From NCBI RefSeq assembly GCF_020832205.1, contig NZ_JAFIFD010000042.1, positions 1 through 64,000 of the forward strand: a stretch of 64,000 bases of DNA, read 5' to 3'. Source of the stretch: Exiguobacterium sp. GTDB lineage: Bacteria > Bacillota > Bacilli > Exiguobacteriales > Exiguobacteriaceae. The translations under genes and the position numbers were made by a program. Positions within the stretch are counted from its first letter, which is position 1, and every line of letters begins with the position of its first letter. This document shows, piece after piece, positions 9,018 to 17,329 of this stretch. The notes under the pieces were generated by a model. It made no database searches, was not told the DNA's origin, and saw only the letters and a program-made list of their open reading frames with translations.

Positions 9018-9189
9018 TTAAAATGGCCAGTTCGCGAGAGCGAATTGGTATACCTTCATGCCGAGGAAAACACCGAAAATCCCGACGACCCCTGGGAGAA
9101 CCGGTGGGGCCGGCAACGGTAACTTCAAGGCCGTGAAAATCATGCCACAAATCAGACCGGCGAGTAATGAGAGTAAAAGTTCTTGCATG
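9018..9189 (-). pseudogene. XapX-domain small membrane protein with apparent single-base frameshift
   Basis: On the minus strand a GGAGG site and ATG (9187-9189) start a reading frame that goes wrong after three codons. One frame over, and ending at TAA 9018-9020, the sequence encodes a two-helix protein with SLLAGLICGMIF and LPLPAPPVLPGVVGIFG, the signature of the XapX family (about 55 residues). The two parts would join if the AAA at 9180-9182 had one A fewer. No start codon exists in the XapX frame upstream. It may be a true frameshift, a recoding site or a sequencing error. Confidence 0.6.
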
Positions 9190-9278
9190 ATGATTCCTCC
9201 GTATAATGAAATGAAAACGTTTTAACAGCGTGACCGAATTAATTATACAACGTTCTTTCTTCTTTGAGAAGTCTAACA

Positions 9279-11444
9279 TCAGTCATCTGTCATTTTCTCG
9301 TTTTCAGCTCGCAAACGGAGAACTTCGCGTTCCGCCCAGTTCGAAGGTTCCCGTTCGAACACGCTCGGAATGTTGTTCCAACGGCCGCCGGTGTATTGGT
9401 GGATGATGATTTGAGACTGGATCCGCTCTTGGCCCGGCTCTTGTTTGATATAGACGTACTTGCCGTCGGGCCGTTGAATGCGCGCTTTGACGTTATCGAC
9501 GAGTTGGAGGGCAAGCATGTCTTTAATGTACGACTTATGGCCTGTGTCGAGGATCGGGAACAAGATTTCGATCCGTTTTTTCATGTTACGCGTCATCCAA
9601 TCGGCCGATGAGCAGTACAAGTCTTCTTTTCCGTTCTGATAGAAGTAAAAGATACGGGAATGCTCCAAGTAGCGGTCGATGATCGAGATGACCCGGATGT
9701 TGTCGGATACCCCTTTTATACCAGGGCGGAGACAACAGATGCCACGGATGATCAAATCGATTTTGACACCGGCTTGGGAGGCGTCATACAGCTTTGTGAT
9801 GATCGACTTGTCGGTGAGTGAGTTCATCTTCGCGACGATGCGGCCGTTCCCGTACTTCTCGTGCAATTTGATCTCGTCTTGGATCTTTTGCAAGAAAAAG
9901 TCGAGCATGTCGTCCGGTGATGTCTCGAACTCGTGCCACGACGGTCGCTCTCCGTAACCGGACAGCCAGTTGAAGAAATTCGTCGCATCCTCGGCGAGTT
10001 CTTCGTTCGTCGTCAACAGCCCGATGTCGGTGTACAGTTTTGCCGTCGAGTCGTTATAGTTTCCCGTGCCGAGATGAACGAAACGTTGGAGAACACCACC
10101 TTCTAAAATACGGACGACGAGAGTGATTTTCGAGTGCGTCTTCAACTCTTTATAGCCGTAGATGACGTGGGCGCCAGCTTTCTCGAGCTGTTTCGCCCAT
10201 TGGATGTTTTTCTCTTCATCAAATCGAGCTTTCAGTTCGACGAGCACCGTCACTTGTTTCCCGCTTTCGGCGGCGTCCGTGAGCGCTTTGATGATCGGCG
10301 AATCGCCCGACACGCGGTACAGCGTCTGTTTGATGGCGAGGACGTTCGGGTCTTTCGCGGCTTGGGCGATGAAGCGGACGACCGGGTCGAACGAGTGGTA
10401 CGGATGGTGGAGCAAATAGTCGCGTTTGAGCAGACTTTTGAATAAGTCTTTCCCCGACTCAAGGCCTTCCGGGATGAACGGGATCAACGTCTCGTTGATC
10501 ATCTCATCATATTCGATCCCAATCTTATTGTAGACACCGAACAAGAACGTCAAATCGATCGGCCCATCGACGATGAAGATGTCGCGGTCGTGCAAGTCGA
10601 GTACGTCTTGTAACATGAACAACAGCTCTTTGCTCAATGAGCGTTGTTGCACTTCAAGCCGGATGGCGACCCCGTAGCGTCGCTTCTTCAACTCTTTCTC
10701 GATTTGCTTCAACACGTCCGGGCTGCCTTCTTCGTGGAACGGCATATCGGCGTTACGGGTGATCCGGAACGGCATCGTCGATTCGACTTCAAACCCTTTG
10801 AATAACGAGTCGACGAATTGAATGATCACGTCTTCGAGCAGCATGAGGTCGGTATGATCTTCATCATCTGTCGGTAACTCGAGATAACGAGGCAGCACGG
10901 CTGGCACTTGGACGAGAGCGAGCCGTTTTTTTCCTTCTTCTTTCGATGCGATCTCGACGGCGATGTTGAGTGATTTCGACAACAGCATCGGGAATGGGCG
11001 ATACGCATCGACGGCGATAGGCGTCAGCACCGGAAACACGTGGGTTCGGAAGTACAACTTGACGAAGTCGAGTTGCTCTTTGTTCAAATGCTTCGGCCGT
11101 AAAAAACGGACGTTGTTCGTCGCAAGTTGTTTCGTGATTTTTTTATAGGCCGCATATTGCATCTCGACGAGTTCTTGCGCTTTGATTGAGATCGCCTTGA
11201 TTTGTTGTTTCGGTGTCAATCCGGCCTTGTCCTCAGGACGGTTGAAACCGGCGAGCACTTCGTCCTTCAAACCGCCGAAGCGGACCATGTAGAACTCATC
11301 GAGGTTCGAGCTGAAAATGCCGAGAAATTTCAAGCGTTCCATGAGCGGATTGCGCTCGTCCATCGCTTCTTCTAAAACACGTTCGTTGAAGCTGAGCCAG
11401 CTGAGCTCTCGGTTGTTGAAGTGTTCGGGTAAGTAGGTCGTCAT
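9279..11444 (-). CDS. ppk: Polyphosphate kinase 1
   Basis: Makes inorganic polyphosphate from the gamma-phosphate of ATP, reversibly. At 721 residues it has the normal PPK1 length: N domain, head domain and two PLD-like C-terminal domains. The two catalytic histidine motifs are visible as LKTHSKI and LEHSRIF. An AGAGGAGAGGAT ribosome site precedes the ATG. The start overlaps the ppx stop (ATGA), so making and breaking of polyphosphate are encoded in one transcript. Confidence 0.95.
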   Translation of the reverse strand: MTTYLPEHFNNRELSWLSFNERVLEEAMDERNPLMERLKFLGIFSSNLDEFYMVRFGGLKDEVLAGFNRPEDKAGLTPKQQIKAISIKAQELVEMQYAAYKKITKQLATNNVRFLRPKHLNKEQLDFVKLYFRTHVFPVLTPIAVDAYRPFPMLLSKSLNIAVEIASKEEGKKRLALVQVPAVLPRYLELPTDDEDHTDLMLLEDVIIQFVDSLFKGFEVESTMPFRITRNADMPFHEEGSPDVLKQIEKELKKRRYGVAIRLEVQQRSLSKELLFMLQDVLDLHDRDIFIVDGPIDLTFLFGVYNKIGIEYDEMINETLIPFIPEGLESGKDLFKSLLKRDYLLHHPYHSFDPVVRFIAQAAKDPNVLAIKQTLYRVSGDSPIIKALTDAAESGKQVTVLVELKARFDEEKNIQWAKQLEKAGAHVIYGYKELKTHSKITLVVRILEGGVLQRFVHLGTGNYNDSTAKLYTDIGLLTTNEELAEDATNFFNWLSGYGERPSWHEFETSPDDMLDFFLQKIQDEIKLHEKYGNGRIVAKMNSLTDKSIITKLYDASQAGVKIDLIIRGICCLRPGIKGVSDNIRVISIIDRYLEHSRIFYFYQNGKEDLYCSSADWMTRNMKKRIEILFPILDTGHKSYIKDMLALQLVDNVKARIQRPDGKYVYIKQEPGQERIQSQIIIHQYTGGRWNNIPSVFEREPSNWAEREVLRLRAENEKMTDD

Positions 11445-12976
11445 GAAGTGATCCTCTCCTCTATGCGTAACTCGATCGACATCTCGATCACCCGCTCTAA
11501 ATGTTTCTTATGACGGATGCCGCGCTGCAGTTCAAACCGTGGGGACGTGGCCGTATGAAGGATGAATACGAGTCCGTCGTCTTCGGCTTCGACATCGATG
11601 TTTTCGACGACTTGTCGCTCAGTCAAATCGAAGGCGTCGACGAGTTTGACGATCGAACCGAGCAGTTCGAGACTTTTTAACATCTTCGAGTCGAACCATT
11701 CCGGGAATCCTTCGATATGTTGGTCAAGCAGGCGGCGCGACTTATACGATGAGACTAAGGCAAGCGCGAGCCGATCCTCATTGTTTAACCCTTTGAAGTC
11801 ACTCGTCGTGATCAAGTGAAACGTGTGATCGCTCTTGTTGTTATGGTCGATGTATTCCCCGACATAGGCGAGTCGGCACGCGCCTTCTAATAATCCCGGC
11901 TCGTACGGTTTCGGTTTGATCGCTTTCGCCTCGATCAGTCCGGTATAGATTTGGCGGGCCAAATGAATGAGGTGGCGATGCCGGGTCGGGTCGACGTCGT
12001 ACTGCTTCTCGAAGTGACGGAAGCTCTCTTCTTTCACGTCGGCGAAGCGGACCTCGTCGTTCGCTTTCAAGTAATATTCGTAAAACAAGCCTTCCCGCAA
12101 TCCGTTGTTGCTCATCGTGAACTCGGGTACTTTCAAATAACGGGCCAGCTCCGCGATGGCGGTCACGGCAGGGCCAATGATGTCGACCCGGTCTTTCGAT
12201 AAACCGTCGAGCCGTCCGAGTTGTTTACTCGACATGGCGACAAGTTCTTCGACGACTTCATCAAGCCGCTCGGCATCGATCGTGTATTGATGAATGCCTT
12301 CAAGCGGGAAATGCGACATCGACTGTTCGACGCGGACCAAGTTTCGAGCCGTCCCGCCGACACCGACGAGCGGCACTCCGTGCGGCTCGAGCCAGTCGAG
12401 TTGTTTGAATGATTTTTTTAAGAACGAGACGAGTTGTTTGCGTTCTTCTTTCGTCATCACATCGCCTTTCATGAAGTCGTTCGTCAGCGTGACGGCGCCG
12501 AACGGGAAGCTATGATAAAAGACGAGCTCACGGTTTTTGAAGTACGTCACTTCCATCGAACCGCCGCCGATATCGACCGAGTACCCGTCCTCGATGTAGG
12601 TCGAGTTGACGATGGCCGAATATCCGTAAAACGCTTCTTCATAATCGCTCAACAACCGGATCTCGATGCCGGTCGCTTGACGCACTTCTTCTAAAATGGC
12701 GTCCGAGTTGTCGGCGTTACGAATCGCGGCCGTCGCCACCGGCAACGTCTCTTTGACGTGATGATGGTCATTCAGGCTGACGAAGTGTTGCAACGTCTCG
12801 ATCAACGAGGCGATGCCGTCCGAAGACAACTCATTTTCCTCCGTAATATGGCTCGACAAGCGCGCCACTTCTTTTACGTTCAATCGTTCAAAATATTGTC
12901 CGTGTTCGTTCACTTCGAAAATGACGTTACGAATCGAGTTCGAACCGATATCAATGACTGCTAATTTTTTCTCCAC
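11441..12976 (-). CDS. ppx: Exopolyphosphatase (Ppx/GppA family)
   Basis: Releases phosphate from polyphosphate ends, or acts on pppGpp; the two activities are related in this family. I start it at the GTG at 12976, after an AGAGGGGG site, giving 511 residues. The ASKHA phosphate-binding motifs are VIDIGSNSIRN and SVDIGGGSMEV; an HD-like C-terminal region follows (HRHLIHLA, DHNNKSDHTFH). It is first in a ppx-ppk operon. The gene diverges from znuC, with a 185-bp shared upstream region. Confidence 0.93.
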   Translation of the reverse strand: MEKKLAVIDIGSNSIRNVIFEVNEHGQYFERLNVKEVARLSSHITEENELSSDGIASLIETLQHFVSLNDHHHVKETLPVATAAIRNADNSDAILEEVRQATGIEIRLLSDYEEAFYGYSAIVNSTYIEDGYSVDIGGGSMEVTYFKNRELVFYHSFPFGAVTLTNDFMKGDVMTKEERKQLVSFLKKSFKQLDWLEPHGVPLVGVGGTARNLVRVEQSMSHFPLEGIHQYTIDAERLDEVVEELVAMSSKQLGRLDGLSKDRVDIIGPAVTAIAELARYLKVPEFTMSNNGLREGLFYEYYLKANDEVRFADVKEESFRHFEKQYDVDPTRHRHLIHLARQIYTGLIEAKAIKPKPYEPGLLEGACRLAYVGEYIDHNNKSDHTFHLITTSDFKGLNNEDRLALALVSSYKSRRLLDQHIEGFPEWFDSKMLKSLELLGSIVKLVDAFDLTERQVVENIDVEAEDDGLVFILHTATSPRFELQRGIRHKKHLERVIEMSIELRIEERITS

Positions 12977-13029
12977 GATAAAGCCCCCTCTGTGCGTTAC
13001 TATCAGTTTACAACGAATCCGCCTCAAAC

Positions 13030-13066
13030 TCACATGGATTTCATGTGAAGACGTGTTTTACACGTC
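13030..13066. repeat. Two adjacent inverted repeats in the ppx-znuC intergenic region
   Basis: TCACATG-gattt-CATGTGA (13030-13048) is followed one base later by GACGTGT-ttt-ACACGTC (13050-13066). They lie upstream of both divergent genes and do not have terminator T runs in a useful place. They look like operators, but I do not recognise the regulator. Confidence 0.55.
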
Positions 13067-13075
13067 AGCTCGAAC

Positions 13076-13104
13076 TTGAAGCGATGCTTAATATTCTGTA
13101 TAAT
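13076..13104 (+). promoter_or_regulatory. Sigma-A promoter of the zinc uptake operon
   Basis: TTGAAG and TATAAT are separated by exactly 17 bases, just upstream of the Zur-type operator. Confidence 0.75.
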
Positions 13105-13117
13105 ACAGACGCCAAGC

Positions 13118-13138
13118 AAGTAGAAATGATTACGATTT
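13118..13138 (+). promoter_or_regulatory. Zur operator
   Basis: A 21-bp near-palindrome with a perfect right half ATTACGATTT and a left half AAGTAGAAAT around a central G. It matches 17 of 20 positions of the Bacillus Zur box (AAATCGTAAT-N-ATTACGATTT). Its place 14-34 bases after the -10 suits repression, and the operon encodes Zur itself. Confidence 0.75.
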
Positions 13139-13161
13139 ATTTAATGAGAGAAGGGTATCTT

Positions 13162-13920
13162 ATGACGACATCTGTCGTAAAACTAGACCGCGTTTCATAT
13201 TATTATGACGGTACGGCCGCCTTGCAGGATGTGTCGATCGATATTAAGCAAGGCGATTTCGTCGCCGTCGTCGGGGAGAACGGTTCCGGTAAATCGACGT
13301 TGATCCGGTCGATCCTTGGGTTGTTGACGCCACAAACCGGTTCTGTCGAGCTGTTCGGTCGTCCGCAAGCCCAGTTTAAAGATAAGTCCCGTATCAGTTA
13401 CGTTTCCCAAAAAGCCGCGTCCTTTAACTCGGGGTTCCCGGTGACGGTCGAAGAAGTCGTCGCCATGGGCCGGTATGGACGGCTCGGCTTGTTCAAGCGT
13501 CTCAACATGGAGGACCGGGCCGCGATTCAAAACGCGCTCGAGACGGTGAACATGTGGCAATATCGAGATAAAAAGATCGGCAGCCTGTCCGGTGGGCAGC
13601 AACAGCGGGTATTTATCGCCCGCGCCATCGTCAACCAACCGGACTTGCTCATCTTAGATGAGCCGACCGTCGGGGTCGACCAGAAACATTTGCGTGACTT
13701 TTACGAAGTGCTCCACTTGTTGCGCGAGCATACGACGTGCACGTTCATCTTGGTGACGCACGACTTGAACGTCGTGACCGACCTCGTGACGAAAGTCGTC
13801 CATCTCGACCGCGGACGAATGGCGTGTAACTGCGGATTGAAAGAATATAGCGAACTGAGTGAATTGAAGTCGATTAAGCCGTATCCCGTCAAACTGCTCG
13901 TTCATGAGGGTACGTCATGA
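13162..13920 (+). CDS. znuC: Zinc ABC transporter ATP-binding protein
   Basis: ATPase of a high-affinity zinc importer. I start it at the ATG at 13162 (after GAGAGAAGGG), which removes 39 codons of upstream open frame that would cover the promoter and Zur box; 252 residues. Walker A GENGSGKST is at 38-46, the signature LSGGQQQR and Walker B LLILDEPT follow, and the H-loop is VTHD. It overlaps znuB by four bases and is followed by zur, so the metal is very likely zinc. The usual solute-binding partner ZnuA is not in this operon. Confidence 0.88.
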   Translation: MTTSVVKLDRVSYYYDGTAALQDVSIDIKQGDFVAVVGENGSGKSTLIRSILGLLTPQTGSVELFGRPQAQFKDKSRISYVSQKAASFNSGFPVTVEEVVAMGRYGRLGLFKRLNMEDRAAIQNALETVNMWQYRDKKIGSLSGGQQQRVFIARAIVNQPDLLILDEPTVGVDQKHLRDFYEVLHLLREHTTCTFILVTHDLNVVTDLVTKVVHLDRGRMACNCGLKEYSELSELKSIKPYPVKLLVHEGTS

Positions 13921-14774
13921 TCGCGGATTTGTTCCAGTACAGCTTTTTACGCTACGCGTTCGTCGCAGCCGTCGTGATCGGGTTTACGGCCCCGCTCATC
14001 GGCTCGTTCGTCGTCGTGCGCCGCATGAGTCTGATCGCCGACGCCTTGTCGCACGTGACGCTTGCCGGTATCTCGCTCAGCCTGTTCCTTGGGCAATACG
14101 TGTTGTTGTTCTCAGACTTGAACCCGCTGTACCTCGGGACGCTCGTCTCGGTGTTAGCGGCGCTCGGTCTCGATTGGCTCCGCAATAAGTACGTCCACTT
14201 CCAAGAGCTGTCGATCCCGATCATGATGTCGGCGGGGATGGGGTTGAGCGCGATTTTCATTTCCTTGTCCCGCGGCTTCTCGGTCGACTTGTCGACGCTG
14301 TTGTTCGGCTCGATTTCGGCGGTCAGCCCGTCTGATATCGTTTTGATCCTTGCGGTGTCGTTCGTCACACTGCTCGTCATCACGGTGTTTTATAAACAGT
14401 TATTGTTTTTATCGTTCGACGAAGAACAAGCGAAAGTGTCGGGACTGCCGAGTACGTTGCTCCACATGCTGTTCATGTTCGTCGTCGCGCTCGTCATCGC
14501 TGTCAGTATGCGCATCGTCGGCACGTTGCTCGTCTCAAGTTTGATCACGCTGCCCGTCGCGGCGGCGCTCCGGTTTACAAAGAGCTTCAAACAGACGATC
14601 CTGTGGGCCATCGTCTTCGGTGAGGTCGCGACGATTGGCGGGCTCGTCCTCGCATACGAACTCGACGTCGCACCAGGGGGCGTCATCGTGCTGCTCGCGG
14701 TGCTCATTTTAGCGGTCGTCATGGGGATCGAGAAAGTCGGTACGTTGCAGAAGAAGGAGGCCACACATGAATGA
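13917..14774 (+). CDS. znuB: Zinc ABC transporter permease
   Basis: Integral membrane permease of the ABC-3 family (285 residues, about eight helices) that forms the zinc channel with ZnuC. Family features include SFVVVRRMSLIADALSHVTL near the N-terminus and GTLLVSSLITLPVAAAL in the second half. It overlaps znuC by four bases and zur by eight, so it is part of a tightly coupled three-gene unit. Manganese-type permeases belong to the same family; the Zur box and the zur gene favour zinc. Confidence 0.88.
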   Translation: MIADLFQYSFLRYAFVAAVVIGFTAPLIGSFVVVRRMSLIADALSHVTLAGISLSLFLGQYVLLFSDLNPLYLGTLVSVLAALGLDWLRNKYVHFQELSIPIMMSAGMGLSAIFISLSRGFSVDLSTLLFGSISAVSPSDIVLILAVSFVTLLVITVFYKQLLFLSFDEEQAKVSGLPSTLLHMLFMFVVALVIAVSMRIVGTLLVSSLITLPVAAALRFTKSFKQTILWAIVFGEVATIGGLVLAYELDVAPGGVIVLLAVLILAVVMGIEKVGTLQKKEATHE

Positions 14775-15189
14775 GACGGAACAATTGACTCGTTTGCAAT
14801 CGTCGTCGCTCAAAGTGACGCCGAAACGAATTGAGATGTACGCCTACTTGGCGAACGAAGAACGGTACGTCAGCGCTAAGGACGTCTTGGATTATATGCG
14901 TTCGAAACATCCAACGATGAGTTTTGACACGGTGTACCGCAATTTGAAGTCGTTCGCCGAAGAAGGGTTGCTCGAGGCGACAGAATTGAGCGGAGAGAAG
15001 GCGTTCCGTGTCACGTGCGGGGCGTCGCACCACCACCACCACTTGATTTGCCGCGGGTGCGGCAAGACGAAACTGCTCGACTTATGTCCGATGCGCTACG
15101 TCGAGGCACTTGATCCCGACTTTGAAGTCGTGGATCATAAGTTCGAGATTTACGGGTATTGTAAACAATGTAAGGCGGAAAGGGATTGA
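14767..15189 (+). CDS. zur: Fur-family zinc uptake regulator Zur
   Basis: Zinc-responsive repressor of 140 residues. The N-terminal winged helix includes TPKRIEMYAYL and FDTVYRNLK, the Fur-family recognition helix. The C-terminal half has two CxxC pairs (CRGCG and CKQCK) for structural zinc and a histidine-rich HHHHH stretch at the sensing region. It lies last in znuC-znuB-zur behind a Zur box, so it should repress its own operon. Fur and PerR paralogues are less likely given this context. Confidence 0.88.
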   Translation: MNETEQLTRLQSSSLKVTPKRIEMYAYLANEERYVSAKDVLDYMRSKHPTMSFDTVYRNLKSFAEEGLLEATELSGEKAFRVTCGASHHHHHLICRGCGKTKLLDLCPMRYVEALDPDFEVVDHKFEIYGYCKQCKAERD

Positions 15190-15208
15190 CGAAGTCGATC
15201 CCTTTTTT
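15179..15208 (+). terminator. Terminator overlapping the zur stop
   Basis: GGGATTGAC pairs with GTCGATCCC across GAA, then six T follow. The zur stop codon is inside the stem. Confidence 0.75.
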
Positions 15209-15236
15209 GCTACATAGGAAGAAAGGGGCGGATGAG

Positions 15237-16634
15237 GTGATTTATACGGCGAAAGAGATCAGACAGGCCGATGAGACGGCAGCGAGGCAAGGGATGCCAG
15301 AAGACGTGTTGATGGAACGGGCGGCTTCCGCGGTCGCGAGTCGACTCGCTGTGCCGCCGTCTGCGTCCATCCTCGTCGTCTGCGGCACTGGCAACAACGG
15401 CGGAGACGGCTGGGTCGTCGCCCGTGAACTTGTGCAGCGCGGTCACGACGTGTTCGTTTGGACGCCGCTCGGGGAACCAAAATCCAGAACCGCAGCGGCG
15501 CACGCCGCTTATGCGAGACGTTTCGTCACCGTCGTGTCGGACCCGAGACCGACCGATCTCATCATCGATGCCTTGTTCGGGATCGGGCTTAAAGGTCCTG
15601 TCACCGGACAAGCCCGAACGGTGATTTCATGGCTCCAAAGTCAAGACACGCCGATTATTTCGATTGATATCCCGTCCGGTGTGACGAGTGACACGGCGAG
15701 CGGATTCGACGGTCATGCCGTCAAAGCGACGGCGACGTATACGTTGCACGGTTATAAACGAAGCGCGTTTTTACCGAAAACGGCTCCTTATTATGGGAAA
15801 GTCGAACGAGTCGATATCGGCTTGCCGCACACGTCTTCGTGGCGTGTTCTGACGGCGGACGATTTTGACGAGACGTTGTTTTGGCGCGACCCGTTCAGCC
15901 ATAAAGCGACGTACGGGCACGGCTTGTTGATCGGGGGGAGCGCGCATTTGATTGGGGCGCCGTTTCTAGCGGCCAAGGCTTCCCTCCGTACCGGGATCGG
16001 CTTGCTCGACGTGGCGATTCCGGACGCGGCATCCCCGTTGAAAGCGACGTTGCCGGAAGCGATGTACTATTGTATCGAGGCGATCCCAGAGACAGATTAT
16101 GCGGCGACGGCGATTGGTCCCGGCATGACCGAAGGGGGGACGTTAGAGCGCGTCTGGGAATCGGTCCGATCGAGGGAAAGTCCGTTGATCGTGGATGCAG
16201 GTGCGTTGACGACGCGTCATCTCGAAGCGTCCGGTCCCGTCACCCTTACCCCTCACCCCGGGGAATTGGCCCGCTTGACCGGGAAAACGGTCGAAGCGAT
16301 CGAAGCTGACCGCTTCGAGGTGGCACGTCAGTTCGCGATGAAGCACGGTGTCCATCTTATTTTGAAAGGAACGTATACGTTGATCGTCTCGCCGGACGGT
16401 AGCGGTGCAGTCAATACGGTCGAAGCGCCGGCTTTGGCAAAAGGCGGTAGCGGGGACGTCTTGACCGGTATTGCGCTCGCGCTATGGGCACGCAGTCGAC
16501 GCATCGAGCCTCGGAATAACCCGAACGAACAAGCGGTGCTCTGGCACGCCCTCGCTGCCAAACGGGCGGGCGAGACGATTCACCCGGCGAGCGTTCTCGC
16601 GAGTGACGTCATCGAGGCGATCGGCTGCATATAA
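15237..16634 (+). CDS. nnr: Bifunctional NAD(P)HX epimerase / ADP-dependent NAD(P)HX dehydratase
   Basis: Repairs hydrated NADH and NADPH. I start it at the GTG at 15237 because GAAAGGGG precedes it and the upstream open frame runs back through the zur terminator; 465 residues. The N-terminal YjeF domain has GTGNNGGDGWVVAR; the C-terminal ribokinase-like domain has LTPHPGELARLTG and GGSGDVLTGIA with the catalytic Asp. Both halves are complete. It stands alone between two terminators. Confidence 0.92.
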   Translation: MIYTAKEIRQADETAARQGMPEDVLMERAASAVASRLAVPPSASILVVCGTGNNGGDGWVVARELVQRGHDVFVWTPLGEPKSRTAAAHAAYARRFVTVVSDPRPTDLIIDALFGIGLKGPVTGQARTVISWLQSQDTPIISIDIPSGVTSDTASGFDGHAVKATATYTLHGYKRSAFLPKTAPYYGKVERVDIGLPHTSSWRVLTADDFDETLFWRDPFSHKATYGHGLLIGGSAHLIGAPFLAAKASLRTGIGLLDVAIPDAASPLKATLPEAMYYCIEAIPETDYAATAIGPGMTEGGTLERVWESVRSRESPLIVDAGALTTRHLEASGPVTLTPHPGELARLTGKTVEAIEADRFEVARQFAMKHGVHLILKGTYTLIVSPDGSGAVNTVEAPALAKGGSGDVLTGIALALWARSRRIEPRNNPNEQAVLWHALAAKRAGETIHPASVLASDVIEAIGCI

Positions 16635-16675
16635 AAAGAGGAATCGGCGCTGCTCGGCGCCGATTCCTCTTTTTT
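16633..16675. terminator. Bidirectional terminator between nnr and yqfW
   Basis: An 18-bp stem (AAAAAGAGGAATCGGCGC and its complement, with a short loop) has A/T runs at both ends and lies between two convergent genes. Confidence 0.88.
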
Positions 16676-17258
16676 AGCGAACTCGAGTCGATTGCGTCGT
16701 CTCGAAATGGTTGACGAGGTGGAGCGCCTCGTTCCATGAGTTGATGCGACGGACTCCGTCCGGCAGCGGTTTACGATTGTAAGGTGCATCGAACAAAAGC
16801 ACCGGGATCGTCGTCTGTTCATGGATCGAGATGGCGTTCTCGTACCGGTCCTCCATGAATAAGTCGAGCGAGAGCTCTTTGACGACACCGACTTTATCAT
16901 GGCTCCCCGTCATGATGAGCGAGTCGAGCGGAAGCGTTTGTTGCTTGATCCAGTCTTCTGTGACTGAACGGACGGCCTCGCTTCGGGCCGTAACGTAATG
17001 AAGACGGTGGGACTCACGCATACGCCACAAGACGTCGCTCACTTCCGTATGGGGGAGCGAGCGGCGATAAATCTCTTCCTCGTGTCCGTGCTCGATCATA
17101 AATTTCCAAAAATCATGTTGGGTCATATTCGTATACGTGTGCAGCTCATACTCGGTCGCCTGATGATAGTCGATGGCGTAACCGAGAGCGTCATTCATAT
17201 AGTGAAAACAGCTTTGCGGGTCCGTGACGGTCCCGTCGAGATCGATGCCGATATGCAT
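16674..17258 (-). CDS. yqfW: HAD-superfamily putative 5'-nucleotidase (YqfW-like)
   Basis: 194 residues with the HAD motif I IGIDLDGTVTDP, motif II YVTARSE, and motif III/IV region FMEDRYENA. It matches the deoxyribonucleotidase type C/YqfW group by length and motif layout. The substrate is not known from sequence; a nucleoside monophosphate is likely for the family. Its place between zur and ispG equals that of yqfW in B. subtilis. It is convergent with nnr and follows ispG on the minus strand behind a terminator. Confidence 0.8.
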   Translation of the reverse strand: MHIGIDLDGTVTDPQSCFHYMNDALGYAIDYHQATEYELHTYTNMTQHDFWKFMIEHGHEEEIYRRSLPHTEVSDVLWRMRESHRLHYVTARSEAVRSVTEDWIKQQTLPLDSLIMTGSHDKVGVVKELSLDLFMEDRYENAISIHEQTTIPVLLFDAPYNRKPLPDGVRRINSWNEALHLVNHFETTQSTRVR

Positions 17259-17292
17259 GTTGCTCCCTCCTAACTCATAACGTCTATTGTAT

Positions 17293-17322
17293 CAAAAACC
17301 CGCTCGGTTGCAACCGAGCGGG
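17293..17322 (-). terminator. Terminator of ispG
   Basis: CCCGCTCGGTTG pairs perfectly with CAACCGAGCGGG; on the minus strand five T follow. It lies just after the ispG stop. Confidence 0.88.
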
Positions 17323-17329
17323 TGACGTG

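Noticed and set aside
9212-9226. cre-like ATGAAAACGTTTTAA upstream of the XapX gene
   Set aside because: One conserved C is missing and no catabolic gene is downstream, so it is not claimed.
13045-13161. Upstream extension of znuC
   Set aside because: It would run through the promoter and the Zur operator.
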